Source: Charina bottae
Taxonomy: Eukaryota; Chordata; Lepidosauria; Squamata; Charinaidae
Reading direction: 5' to 3'
NCBI GenBank assembly: GCA_023362775.1
Contig: JALMGJ010000015.1
Location: 24,827,001 to 24,891,000, forward strand
DNA: 64,000 nt
Shown piece by piece: positions 1-7,508 of this stretch (its first letter is position 1; each line of letters opens with the position of its first letter). The position numbers and the translations under genes were made by a program. The notes beneath the pieces were generated by a model. That model did no database searches. It saw only the letters and a list, made by a program, of their open reading frames with translations, and had not been told where the DNA came from.

Positions 1-173
1 TCCAATAAAATGTGAACTTGACTAGTCTATTTTGGCACAATTCACAAGTTGCTATGCTGGCTTTTCTTGCCAACTCCACAATGGTTTCACGATAAAAGGT
101 TTCATTGGGCATGGTCTCATTTAAGGGGACAGAAAGCTGCATCAGCAGCAGTAAGTCATAGACCAGGCTTGCT
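1..173 (-). other. Candidate terminal or internal exon, unrecognised, runs off window
   Basis: On the minus strand a pyrimidine-rich tract ending in CAG at 174-176 looks like a splice acceptor. From it one frame stays open to the window edge (about 57 codons, including NETMPNETFYRE). I do not recognise the product. It does not resemble the expected C-terminus of PABPN1L, nor TRAPPC2L or GALNS, which neighbour it in mammals. An open stretch of this length can arise by chance, and the segment may equally be a relic of a repeat. Only the acceptor and the open frame are seen; coding is a guess. Confidence 0.15.
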
Positions 174-269
174 CTGGAGTAAAAGGAGTGGAAAACAAGA
201 TTGCAGCATAATAAAAATTAATTTATACTTGTTATTTTGAAGAAACATTATCTTAAATTAATTTAAAAT

Positions 270-1260
270 GAGGAGCGGGGCGTGTCAGGGTTCAGCGGCC
301 GGCAATAATACCCTGGGAACCGAGCCTCGCTCTGCTGCCCTCCCGGCTGGCCCGCCTCTTGCAGGAAATCCCTTTCTCTGGCCGGTCTTCACAGCCCCTT
401 CCAAGCTGCGCAAGGGATGGACATTTAAAAAGCTCAACGAGACCCTCAGGATAATATCAAAAAGGCAGGAAAGAGCTGCTATTCTACACCCGTATTGCCG
501 GTCCCTTGTACGCGCGCACACACTTTCACAGATCATAACAGGCTGCTTGTGTAACCGCCTAATGGGACGCAGAGAGACCCTCCCGCAAACGGCCCCTTCC
601 TAATGGTTTTACAAAAGGGTTTGGCACATGGGGCAAAGGGGGTTGGATTCTGCACAGGACATGCTGGTTAACACTGGGTTTTTGTTGAGCAGCAGCACCC
701 GCCCTCGCTTACCTCGCCCTAAGGGCCTTAAGCACCCAGGCGAAAGACGGCAGCGGCCTCACTCCCCCGAAATAATAGCACGTATCTCAGAAGTTGCTGA
801 AGAATGAAAAAGGAATCCAGGCCCTTGCAGCACTGCAACTATTTCAAGAGAAAACGACGCATCCCTCCAGCCGGGCCAGCGAGATTTGGGTGCCTCCCCC
901 GGCCGCCTCTGCCACCAGCTGCTTCGATGACCAGGGGGGAGGAGGGGCGTCCTGCTCTCTGGACAACCGGGACAGTGGCTCCTCACAAATCTCTGACAAG
1001 TAACAACAAATACACACGGGCTTCGCTTTGCGTTTCTGCTCCTCCCCTGCCGAGTTCCTCCTGGCGTGATGCTTGGGTCGTGTCGTTTACCCCCTAGTAA
1101 GGCGTGTACCAGGCAGGTATCCTTCCGCGGCCCCTGGAGAAGAAGCGGGTGCACAGGGAAAGCTCCGGTCATCAGTTTTAGCATCCTGCGTTTAGTCCAC
1201 CTGCGTTTTTATCCCCAATTCAGAACAATGCCGAAGATGATTTCCACAGTCGTCTTGTAG
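270..1260. promoter_or_regulatory. CpG-rich segment, possible CpG island of an unassigned gene
   Basis: This kilobase has about 50 CpG dinucleotides, far more than the AT-rich DNA on its left or the repeats on its right. It has no long convincing coding frame. On the minus strand GGCGAG/GTAAGC near 714 is a good splice donor, so a non-coding first exon of a leftward gene is possible. In mammals TRAPPC2L and GALNS lie on this side of PABPN1L, but no exon of either was found here. The island is seen; its owner is unknown. Confidence 0.4.
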
Positions 1261-1310
1261 AGCTAATCACCCAGGGAGGTGGCACTCTACCCCTCCCTGT
1301 GGATCTAGAG

Positions 1311-1424
1311 CAGGGTTTCTTGACCTGGGCCACTTTAAGATGTGTGGACTGCAACTCCCAGAACTCCCCAGCTAGCCGATTCTGGGAGTTCACATCTTAA
1401 AGTGGCCCAGGTCAAGAAACCCTG
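1311..1424. mobile_element. hAT-type MITE (family 1, 'TTTCTCAACC' family)
   Basis: A near-perfect inverted repeat runs from CAGGGTTTCTTGACC to GGTCAAGAAACCCTG, with the 'cttcaactcccagaattc'-like core shared by the other copies in this window. The flanking 8 bp are atctagag and ctctagag, a 7/8 match, as expected for a hAT target-site duplication with TA in the middle. Confidence 0.75.
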
Positions 1425-1711
1425 CTCTAGAGAGAGATTGGTCAGTGATGCTTTAAATTGGGTTCCTGCAATGCAAGGGGTTGGACCCAGTGAGCCAGCC
1501 CTTCCAACTCCAGGATGTATTAAATACATTCTTCCCCAGGATACCCCATCCTCCATTCCAACTATAAACTCCTTTGAGCAAGCCTCACTCATCCAGCACC
1601 CCAACTCTGCAAACCCCAAGATGCATGAACAACAGGCAATGAAAAAGTGGAACTGAAGGAGGAGGGGGGAAGCAATATAAAGGAGGAGAAGGGGGGGGGA
1701 ATCAAAGGATC

Positions 1712-1821
1712 TTTATTAAGGACCTCATATAAGGAGAAGCATCACACACCAATTAAACCCCCAAACACATCAAGGGGAAATCAGCCAAATTGTTGTTTTA
1801 TACAAGCAACCTTTTCATTGG
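1712..1821 (-). promoter_or_regulatory. CCAAT / TATAAAA / AATAAA cluster, LTR-like fragment
   Basis: On the minus strand CCAAT (1817-1821), TATAAAA (1796-1802) and AATAAA (1712-1717) follow each other with spacings of about 15 and 80 bp. That is the layout of a retroviral-type LTR promoter and R region. Neither LTR ends nor a target duplication were identified. Alternatively the AATAAA could be the poly(A) signal of PABPN1L, whose last exon is missing from this annotation. Confidence 0.25.
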
Positions 1822-1951
1822 TCAAGGTATCAAAGTGGTGGGTCAATACCTTTTCCCATAGCAACCTTCTGCAATCTACAGAAATGATATCAAGGACATT
1901 TCTTGCTCTATAGCCAACCAGAGTGGCATCTCGAGTTGTGTTGGACTATAA

Positions 1952-2215
1952 CAGAGCTTTCCAAACACTCTGTCGCGACACAAAAGTGTATCGCCACACA
2001 GAGTCTGGTGTGTCGCCACACAACCCGGAAGCGCTGATCATCATCAGCGCTTCCGGGTTTTCCCGCGGCGACCACCAACGGCGGTGTGCAAAAACTGAAA
2101 GCGGCAGCAGCGCTTCCAGGTTTTTGCGCGCTGCCGCAATGGCGGCACTTCCTGGTTTTCCTGTGGTGACACACCAACGGCGTGTGTGTGTGTGTGGTGT
2201 GTGTGACACACCAAC
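1952..2215. mobile_element. hAT-type MITE (family 2), one end lost
   Basis: It starts with CAGAGCTTTCCAAAC and shares the gtgtcgccacac and accaacggcg segments with the copies at 22316 and 57840. At 2023-2058 it contains a 16-bp perfect inverted repeat (acccggaagcgctgat) with a 4-nt loop. The right terminal repeat is not present, and the copy runs out in a TG-rich stretch near 2170-2215. Confidence 0.6.
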
Positions 2216-2614
2216 GTTCCCCCTTTCTCCTCCTCCTCTGTGCCTTCTTTACAGACAAAGCTGTTCCTAGTCCAGAGAGCAAACATGACTGTGGGCTAAG
2301 AGAAGGTTGGCCTGTATGAAACCCGGTGTGGCTTTTCCAGCCATTGGAGTGGCCTAACCACTGCCCCACATTGACAGAAGCAGAAATGTGGATTTTCTTG
2401 AAGGCCAAGATGGCAACTAGAACCAACAAGCAAACTAGAAGAACAGAAGAAGAAATACCAGAAATTTAAAAACTGGCCCTACACTGTAAAGCTTCCAGCA
2501 GTAGGCAGATGTGCTTGGGCTTCCTACAAGCATGCAGTTAATGGAGCCAGGATTCAGCCTCAGCCCCCTCCAGGAGGAGAGTTTACCGGAAAGGGCTCCG
2601 TGTTGCCCACTCAC
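2216..2614. other. PABPN1L 3' region, last exon not identified
   Basis: Exon 6 of PABPN1L ends with a donor at 2614, so a short last exon encoding the C-terminal tail should lie to the left. Minus-strand acceptors exist, for example after the tract CTTCTTCTGTTCTTCTAG near 2426. The reading frames after them do not resemble the WYSPY/WFSPY-type end of the family. The exon may be diverged, very short, or outside the window. Confidence 0.4.
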
Positions 2615-2760
2615 CTGAATACTCTGCCACGAGGCCTCGAACGCTGCCCTCCACAGAAGCTGGCATGACGAGGTAGAGCTCCCCGGCCTCGGAAGCGACC
2701 CCGGGAACCACCCCGGTCTGTGGAGCTGATCCCTGGAAAGTTGGTTCTTTTGGGCAACAC
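2615..2760 (-). CDS. PABPN1L: PABPN1L exon 6 (end of RRM and RGG-type tail)
   Basis: The exon is bounded by tcag/GTGTTGCCC and TTCAG/GTGAGT and is 146 nt long, phase 0 in and 2 out. It encodes [17 protein letters not shown] and then an Arg/Gly-rich tail ending SRPRGRVF plus a split Arg codon. The KRTN-PGIS-TDRG stretch is diagnostic for PABPN1/PABPN1L. In family members these arginines are methylated. Confidence 0.95.
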
Positions 2761-5700
2761 CTGAAGCCAAAACAACATGGATCCAAGGAATCCGGTGTGA
2801 ACATGTGGAAACAGGAGGATGGGCAGTGGAAAACAGTTGCCCCCCAGCTCACTGGAAGGGAAATTAAAGTCTGCCATTATGTGGAAGCTGGCTGTGTCCT
2901 GATGTAACAGTCAATGGCTTGTCCAGAAGAAATGGGAGAACTGTAAGCTCTGAATTGACAAAGTTTGCCCAAGACTCTCATCTAGACTCAAAGGAGGTTC
3001 GGTAGCAGATGGTGCAGCTACAGCATGTTGTGGAAACCCGACTATCGCTTTCAGACGTAACACAGTTTCTTTGGGCAGTGCGTATAGTGTGAATCCTGCC
3101 ACTGTATCTTGTTACTCTGAGCTTATGGGTTAGCATTAGAGGGTTTAAGGTTGGCATCTTCTCAGCCAGTTCCGTTACCTGCCTTGAGTTCATCCACACA
3201 GCTAGACTCCCCAAATTTCCAGGAGGGGCATTAAGTATTTTAAATATGCTCTGCAGAAATGTGTTTTAATGAGCCCACTCAGAGGAAGAGGAACGATGAT
3301 GGGTCAGACAGAAGTCCAACTTGGCCAGCACTCAGCTTTTGATAGGGACCAAACCAAGGCTTCCAGGTCACCCTCAAGCAGGACCTTATTGGCTGTTGTG
3401 GGTCTTCCGGGCTGCGTGGCCGTGTTCTGGAAGTTGTGGTTCCTAACGTTTCGCCAGCATCTGTGGCCAGCATCTTCAGAGGGCAGGAGCACAGACAGAA
3501 GCGAAATCTCTGTGCCCAGGTAGAGGTTTCGCTTCTGTCTGTGCTCCTGCCCTCTGAAGATGCTGGCCACAGATGCTGGCGAAACGTTAGGAACCACAAC
3601 TTCCAGAACACGGCCACACAGCCCGGAAGACCCACAACAGCCATCGAACTCCGGCCGTGAAAGCCTTCGACAATACACAGGACCTTATTATTTGCTACCT
3701 GCAACTAGTGTTCAGAGGTATCCTGCTATCCAGCAACAATTCTTGCCAATGGTAGGATCCTGCATCAGGATAGCCTCCCACAGCGCTTACCTTGATGATG
3801 CGGCCTCTGAATGTCCCTTCATCCAGTTCCATGGCTGCTTTGAGAGCGCTCTGGTCAGCAAATTCTATGTAGGCATACCTGCAAGAGGAGAGGCTGTTAA
3901 GGGTTCTGCACTCCATGGCAAACTCTGTCTCTTGTGAGAAGCTACACTTGTTGAGTTTCTGCCTGAGACATGAAGGGGCAACCTTGCTGCTCCTCTTGCT
4001 ATCTGTAGACTCAGCAAGTTGAGAAAATCCATGCAATATTTCAAAAGGGCAGGATTGCTACCAGCTCCTATAGAAGGCAGGGGCAACCTGTGGCCCCAGG
4101 CCCCTTTTTTGGCCCCTGAAGACCCTGCTGAAAGTTGGCAACATGATCTCCCATTCTTTTCAGTGAAATTTGTACTTCAAGATCTATATTAGATGTAACA
4201 GGGTTTCAAAACCAAAGAAATCTCTCAAAACCCCTCTGTAAAATTTATTTATTTTTATTTTATTTATCATATTTATATAGCCCTAGGAAAACAAAGGTCC
4301 TGAACTCATCCGGGTAGGCAGCCCCTTCCTTCCTAACCAACTCTCTCCCCGCCCCTCTCCCCACAGCAGCCAGTCACTTGCCCTTTCGGGTGGCCTGAGA
4401 ACTTGTCACAAAGGATAGTCACTCGGTTGATCTGTCCACAGCCGTTGAAGTAGGACTCCAGTTCTTCCGCAGTTCCTCCATAATCCACCTGTGAAGATCA
4501 GGCAGATGCTTCTCCAACTGCGTGTCCCTTGTTTGAGACCACTGTAGTCCCACCACGTCTAGGACTCCAGCTTGTGGAGCGATTTATAGACCCAAGGCAC
4601 CTGGGAGTACGTTTCCACAGATGCAGGGTCTCGGGTCTCCTTCCCATCAGTGGGAGAGAGAGTCGGCAGGAAAGGGAGCACCCCTCGGGCTTACACCCAC
4701 CATTCAGTGCAGATTCTGGCACACATGATTTAATCCCTTTCTTACGTTTCCCACGTAGATTGAGCGCTGGTCAGCCTCCACTTTTTTCTCATTTATTCTA
4801 GATAACAGAAGACCTGCACACGAAAGAGACAACTCTAGAAGTTAGGGGGGAGAAGGCCTTTGCCAGTCTCTCCCAGCTCAGTGCCCTCCTTTGCCAGCCT
4901 TTGAATATGGTGCCTGGGAATTTGGGGCGTCGTAATCCCCATGCTGCTATTCCTTATAACGGGCCTGCCTTTCAGTTCTGAACCCCTAGATGTCTATTTC
5001 TTCCATCTCCTAGCTGTCCCGTGTAGTTCAGGGCAACTTCTCCATCTCCTTCATTGCAGCAGTCCACCGAGATAGGTCCGGCTGAGAAAGGCTTGGCCAA
5101 GCTGAGGTCTCCCACGAGGCCTCTCCCCTCCTCCTCCGTTCTAATTCTCCTCCCTCTTAAGCCCTTCCAAAGGATTCAAATCCCCCTCTAGCCTTGAACC
5201 TGGAGCGTCTGTCTACCTCACTGCCCAGGCTGGTTTGCTATGGCCGAGGAGACCCAGCAACACTCTCCGAACTCAGTAGAAAAAAAGGTGGCTACTAGTT
5301 GCAGCAAAGTTCTCTCTCTTTTCGAACAAGACAGAGGCAATCTGGCAAAAAAACCCAACAGCCATTGAAATTAAGTTGTAAAAGTCGTGGCGTCCTTTGA
5401 TCTCCTGCCCTCAGAAGTATAGCTAGAAGCAGCAGCGTGTTCCCTTACCCTGCCCCAAAAAAAGGCCGTTTGTGGTGACCTGTTGGGCATTTCTCCGAAA
5501 TTCCCTTTGAATCATCGTGTTTGAATACCCAACTCACCCCATGCTGGGGACAGAGATTTTTGCAAGAAAAAAGGAAAAAGGGCAATGTGACATAATCAAT
5601 CCCGTTCAGCTGTTCCAAAGTTCAGCACGGTCCTGAAAACCTAAACCACAAAAGCTCCCTTCCCCAGCTGCCCACGTCTGAAGCCTCCAAAGGCATTCTG

Positions 5701-6838
5701 GGACAGGCACAGCTCTTGTGTCGTGCAGGAAAAAGGGTTCGGAGTGCTTCCACGTGGCCACTGGCCTCGCCCTTGGGCCATCTCCAGCAGTTTTGCATCG
5801 CTGCATCACCGTCCCAACCGCTTGCACGCCGCCCTCCCATTTGGCCAATGCAAGGGCACAAAAAGTAGGACCCAATTGCTTTCCCTTGGTACTGGCCTTT
5901 CGTGGCAAGGGGGGAACCCTGAAAGAAGCAGAAAGTGGCCATGGGTGGGGGGAATAGCAACAGCACTGCCACCTGGAGAAATTAAAACAGACTCGCATCT
6001 GGGGAACCCAACATCTGTTACATGCCTTGATTCATCAGCACAGCTGGGCTTCCCAGGTTTTCCTGGGAAGACAGAAGAGCATTATGTGTTTCGTGCCCCA
6101 GAAATGGGAAAGAAAGAAAGAGTGGGAAGCGGCAGCTGTGCCCCCCAAGGTGAAACCACAGGCCCATCAGCTGCAGCCAAAGACAGTCCCAGCAAGCTGC
6201 TTTGCAATGCTGCTTCTGGAGCAGAAGCTGAACAGAGGATGACGCTACATCCCACCCCAAGATGGTATGGGCCCCCAGAAAGGTGGTGCTGACCCCAGGT
6301 CAGAGCAGCCCCCCCTTGGGGAAGGGCCCAGAGGCAGCCACCATTGGGCAGCCCTGCTTGACCTGAGCCGTACCTGGGTCTGACCTCACGAGGAGGGACT
6401 TTGCTTCGTTCTGCAGCCACTCATCGTCCTTCTCCATCTCACGGACTTTGGCTTTGATGGCCTCCAGTTCCTTCACGCCAAGAGAAGCAAAAGGAGAGGT
6501 GGAAGATGAGGAGCACCCCTCTCCCCCAGGCCCAGAGGTGTGCTCAGAAAAGGAAGCACCCCTGCCCAGGCCTCCTTGGGGCTGGTTTTTCAGGTTCCAA
6601 CATTTTCATCCTTGCAAGAAGTGTAGGCCTGCCGCCTCCCTCATTTCTCACTTCGACGTGAGCAGAGGCGGCCGAGAATTAGGGCAAGCCTGGAGGAGAC
6701 TTTCTCGTACTGTACATGGCCTCCAAGAAGGTCCCTCCGAGCCGACCCAAGTCTCAGGGTAAGACTCACCGGGTCTTCAGCTTGCAGGGCCTCTTTGTTT
6801 GCTCCTTCCAGAGGACTCAAGGCTGAATCTTCTTCCAT
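2615..6838 (-). CDS. PABPN1L: Embryonic poly(A)-binding protein 2 (PABPN1-like), six of seven exons
   Basis: The product binds nuclear poly(A) tails; the family is known for oocyte and early-embryo expression. The joined exons give 192 residues before the missing last exon. Residues 1-23 are a short acidic N-terminus without an alanine tract. Residues 24-55 form a coiled coil beginning [13 protein letters not shown]. The RRM spans about 72-149, with RNP2 IYVGNV and RNP1 KGYAYIEF. Residues 150-192 form an Arg/Gly-rich tail beginning after [15 protein letters not shown]. Exon phases agree at every junction and the exon plan matches PABPN1. The paralogue PABPN1 is less likely, because the acidic/Ala-rich N-terminus is absent and the gene is next to CBFA2T3, as PABPN1L is in human. 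One intron has a GC donor. Confidence 0.93.
3442..3482 (-). ncRNA. Hammerhead-ribozyme-like motif, family A, left arm
   Basis: On the minus strand the order is CCU, CUGAAGA, U, GCUGGC-loop-GCUGGC, GAAA, CGUU, AGG. CCU pairs with AGG as stem I. The two GCUGGC copies pair with each other, including two G-U pairs, as stem II. CUGAAGA and GAAA are the two conserved boxes. Stem III is only the palindrome ACGU without a loop, and one U lies between the first box and stem II, so activity is uncertain. Confidence 0.5.
3551..3591 (+). ncRNA. Hammerhead-ribozyme-like motif, family A, right arm
   Basis: This is the exact mirror of the motif on the other arm. CCU (3551-3553) and AGG (3589-3591) form stem I. 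CUGAAGA occupies 3554-3560, GCUGGC/GCUGGC forms stem II, GAAA is at 3581-3584, and GUU at 3586-3588 fits the NUH cleavage triplet. The same limits apply: a minimal stem III and one unpaired U. Confidence 0.5.
3791..3878 (-). CDS. PABPN1L: PABPN1L exon 5 (RRM, RNP1 half)
   Basis: The acceptor is cttgcag/GTATGCC and the donor ATCAAG/GTAAGC; the exon is 88 nt. It completes the split Gly and gives [19 protein letters not shown], then [10 protein letters not shown]. With the preceding KG it forms RNP1 (KGYAYIEF), whose aromatic residues stack on adenines in the family. The Leu-Asp-Glu and Phe-Arg-Gly-Arg pattern is that of PABPN1-type RRMs. Confidence 0.97.
3879..4381. other. PABPN1L intron with GC donor and a LINE-like tail
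   Basis: The intron between exons 4 and 5 begins GCAAGT on the minus strand (4381-4376) and ends in CAG. Around 4240-4275 an AT-rich run that reads ggctatataaatatgataaataaa on the minus strand resembles the 3' tail of CR1/L2-type LINEs. Nothing else was recognised. Confidence 0.55.
4382..4488 (-). CDS. PABPN1L: PABPN1L exon 4 (RRM core)
   Basis: The exon starts after CAG at 4489-4491 with GTGGATTATGG and ends AAAGG/GCAAGT, giving 107 nt, phase 0 in and 2 out. It encodes [18 protein letters not shown] and then [46 protein letters not shown] is the family signature. The donor dinucleotide is GC rather than GT. Moving the boundary to any nearby GT would break the phase with exon 5. Confidence 0.96.
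4746..4813 (-). CDS. PABPN1L: PABPN1L exon 3 (linker and start of RRM)
   Basis: The acceptor is ctttcgtgtgcag/GTCTTC and the donor GGAAAC/GTAAGA; the exon is 68 nt, phase 1 in and 0 out. It encodes [22 protein letters not shown], here split as [10 protein letters not shown] and [12 protein letters not shown]. The E-EAD-RSIYVGN end aligns with the family and contains the RNP2 strand. The nearer TAG at 4797-4799 was not used because it breaks the phase with exon 2. Confidence 0.95.
4814..6373. other. PABPN1L intron 2
   Basis: This is a 1.56-kb intron between the coiled-coil exon and the RRM exons. No further exon, repeat family or RNA gene was recognised in it. Phase agreement between the two exons argues against a skipped coding exon whose length is not a multiple of three. 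Confidence 0.6.
6374..6470 (-). CDS. PABPN1L: PABPN1L exon 2 (coiled coil)
   Basis: The exon starts after gtgaag at 6471 and ends CCCAG/GTACGG, giving 97 nt, phase 0 in and 1 out. It encodes [18 protein letters not shown] and then [14 protein letters not shown]. The ELEAIKA-VREME start is the coiled coil that in PABPN1 stimulates poly(A) polymerase. The boundary after EDP in exon 1 is at the same place as in PABPN1. Confidence 0.93.
6770..6838 (-). CDS. PABPN1L: PABPN1L exon 1 (start codon, short acidic N-terminus)
   Basis: ATG at 6836-6838 begins a 23-codon exon, [17 protein letters not shown] followed by LQAEDP, ending GACCCG/GTGAGT. The EDP end and the phase match PABPN1, where the next exon also starts ELEAIKA. 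The N-terminus is far shorter than in PABPN1 and lacks its polyalanine and glutamate-rich parts. Confidence 0.88.
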
Positions 6839-7161
6839 GTGTTTCTGCCAAGCAGAAATTTCAGCTGCATCCCAGGGGGAATCTCGGGTGTCCAGATCAG
6901 GAGGATCACGCCACCGGGATCCAGAATCAGAGAAGCGGTGGCTTGGGGAAAGTCACATCACCAAGGTTAGACGCTTTGGCTGGAGCTTTGACTGCCTAGG
7001 AAATGCCATGGGTGTTCTCTAAGCCCCCCCCCCACCTCCTGTACACTTGAGGGTCTGGCTTCAGTTACCAAGAGATGAAGGGAAGCGCTTTGCCTCTTCT
7101 CAGACTGGGCCTAGTTCATCAGGGGAACAAGCCTTCCAAATGTGTGTGTTTCTTGAGAAGG
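6839..7161 (-). promoter_or_regulatory. Probable PABPN1L 5' flank
   Basis: The DNA directly upstream of the PABPN1L start must hold its 5'UTR and promoter, since the gene reads leftwards. No TATA box or CpG island was recognised. It is bordered at 7162 by the 58-bp minisatellite. Confidence 0.4.
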
Positions 7162-7508
7162 CTTAGTCAATGCCACTCTACCCAAACTGTGTGGAATCCA
7201 CAAGAAAGATCCCAAAAGATCCCTTAGTCAGATGCCACTCTACCCAAATTGTGTGGAATCCACGAGATCCCAAAAGATCCCTTAGTCAGATGCCACTCTA
7301 CCCAAACTGTGTGGAATCCACGAGATCCCAAAAGATCCATTAGTCAGATGCCACTCTACCCAAACTGTGTGGAATCCACGAGATCCCAAAAGATCTCTTA
7401 GTCAGATGCCACTCTACCCAAACTGTGTGGAATCCACGAGATCCCAAAAGATCCCTTAGTCAGATGCCACTCTACCCAAACTGTGTGGAATCCACGAGAT
7501 CCCAAAAG
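7162..7508. repeat. 58-bp minisatellite, six copies
   Basis: The unit starts tgccactctacccaaactgt and recurs at 7171, 7233, 7291, 7349, 7407 and 7465. The first interval is 62 bp and the rest are exactly 58 bp, with only single-base differences between copies. Each unit contains the 11-bp palindrome gtggaatccac. The array lies 0.3-0.7 kb upstream of the PABPN1L start codon. Confidence 0.95.

Larger units (their letters stand above)
3391..3677 (+). mobile_element. Foldback retroelement, family A copy 1 (Penelope-like candidate)
   Basis: Two inverted arms, about 3391-3510 and 3525-3677, are nearly identical in reverse complement. Each carries a hammerhead-like core. The element is flanked by a perfect 12-bp direct repeat, caggaccttatt, at 3379-3390 and 3678-3689, which indicates retroposition. 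The left arm is shorter than the right. It sits in the intron between PABPN1L exons 5 and 6. Inverted terminal repeats plus hammerhead motifs are known for Penelope-like elements; that assignment is inference. Confidence 0.7.

Noticed and set aside
1908..2429. 173-residue minus-strand open frame
   Set aside because: It runs through the palindromic hAT MITE and a TG microsatellite and has no conserved domain.
2501..2549. PABPN1L last exon after the acceptor at about 2550
   Set aside because: The phase fits, but the resulting RKPKHICLLLEALQCR does not resemble the Arg-rich, WYSPY-like end of the family.
4746..4799. PABPN1L exon 3 starting at the closer TAG acceptor
   Set aside because: It leaves the wrong phase relative to exon 2. 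The CAG at 4814-4816 restores the frame and the expected length.
2615..6838. Identification as PABPN1
   Set aside because: There is no alanine tract or long acidic N-terminus, and the position next to CBFA2T3 is that of PABPN1L.
7162..7508. CRISPR-like regular array
   Set aside because: The whole unit is repeated with no unique spacers, and the DNA is vertebrate. It is a minisatellite.
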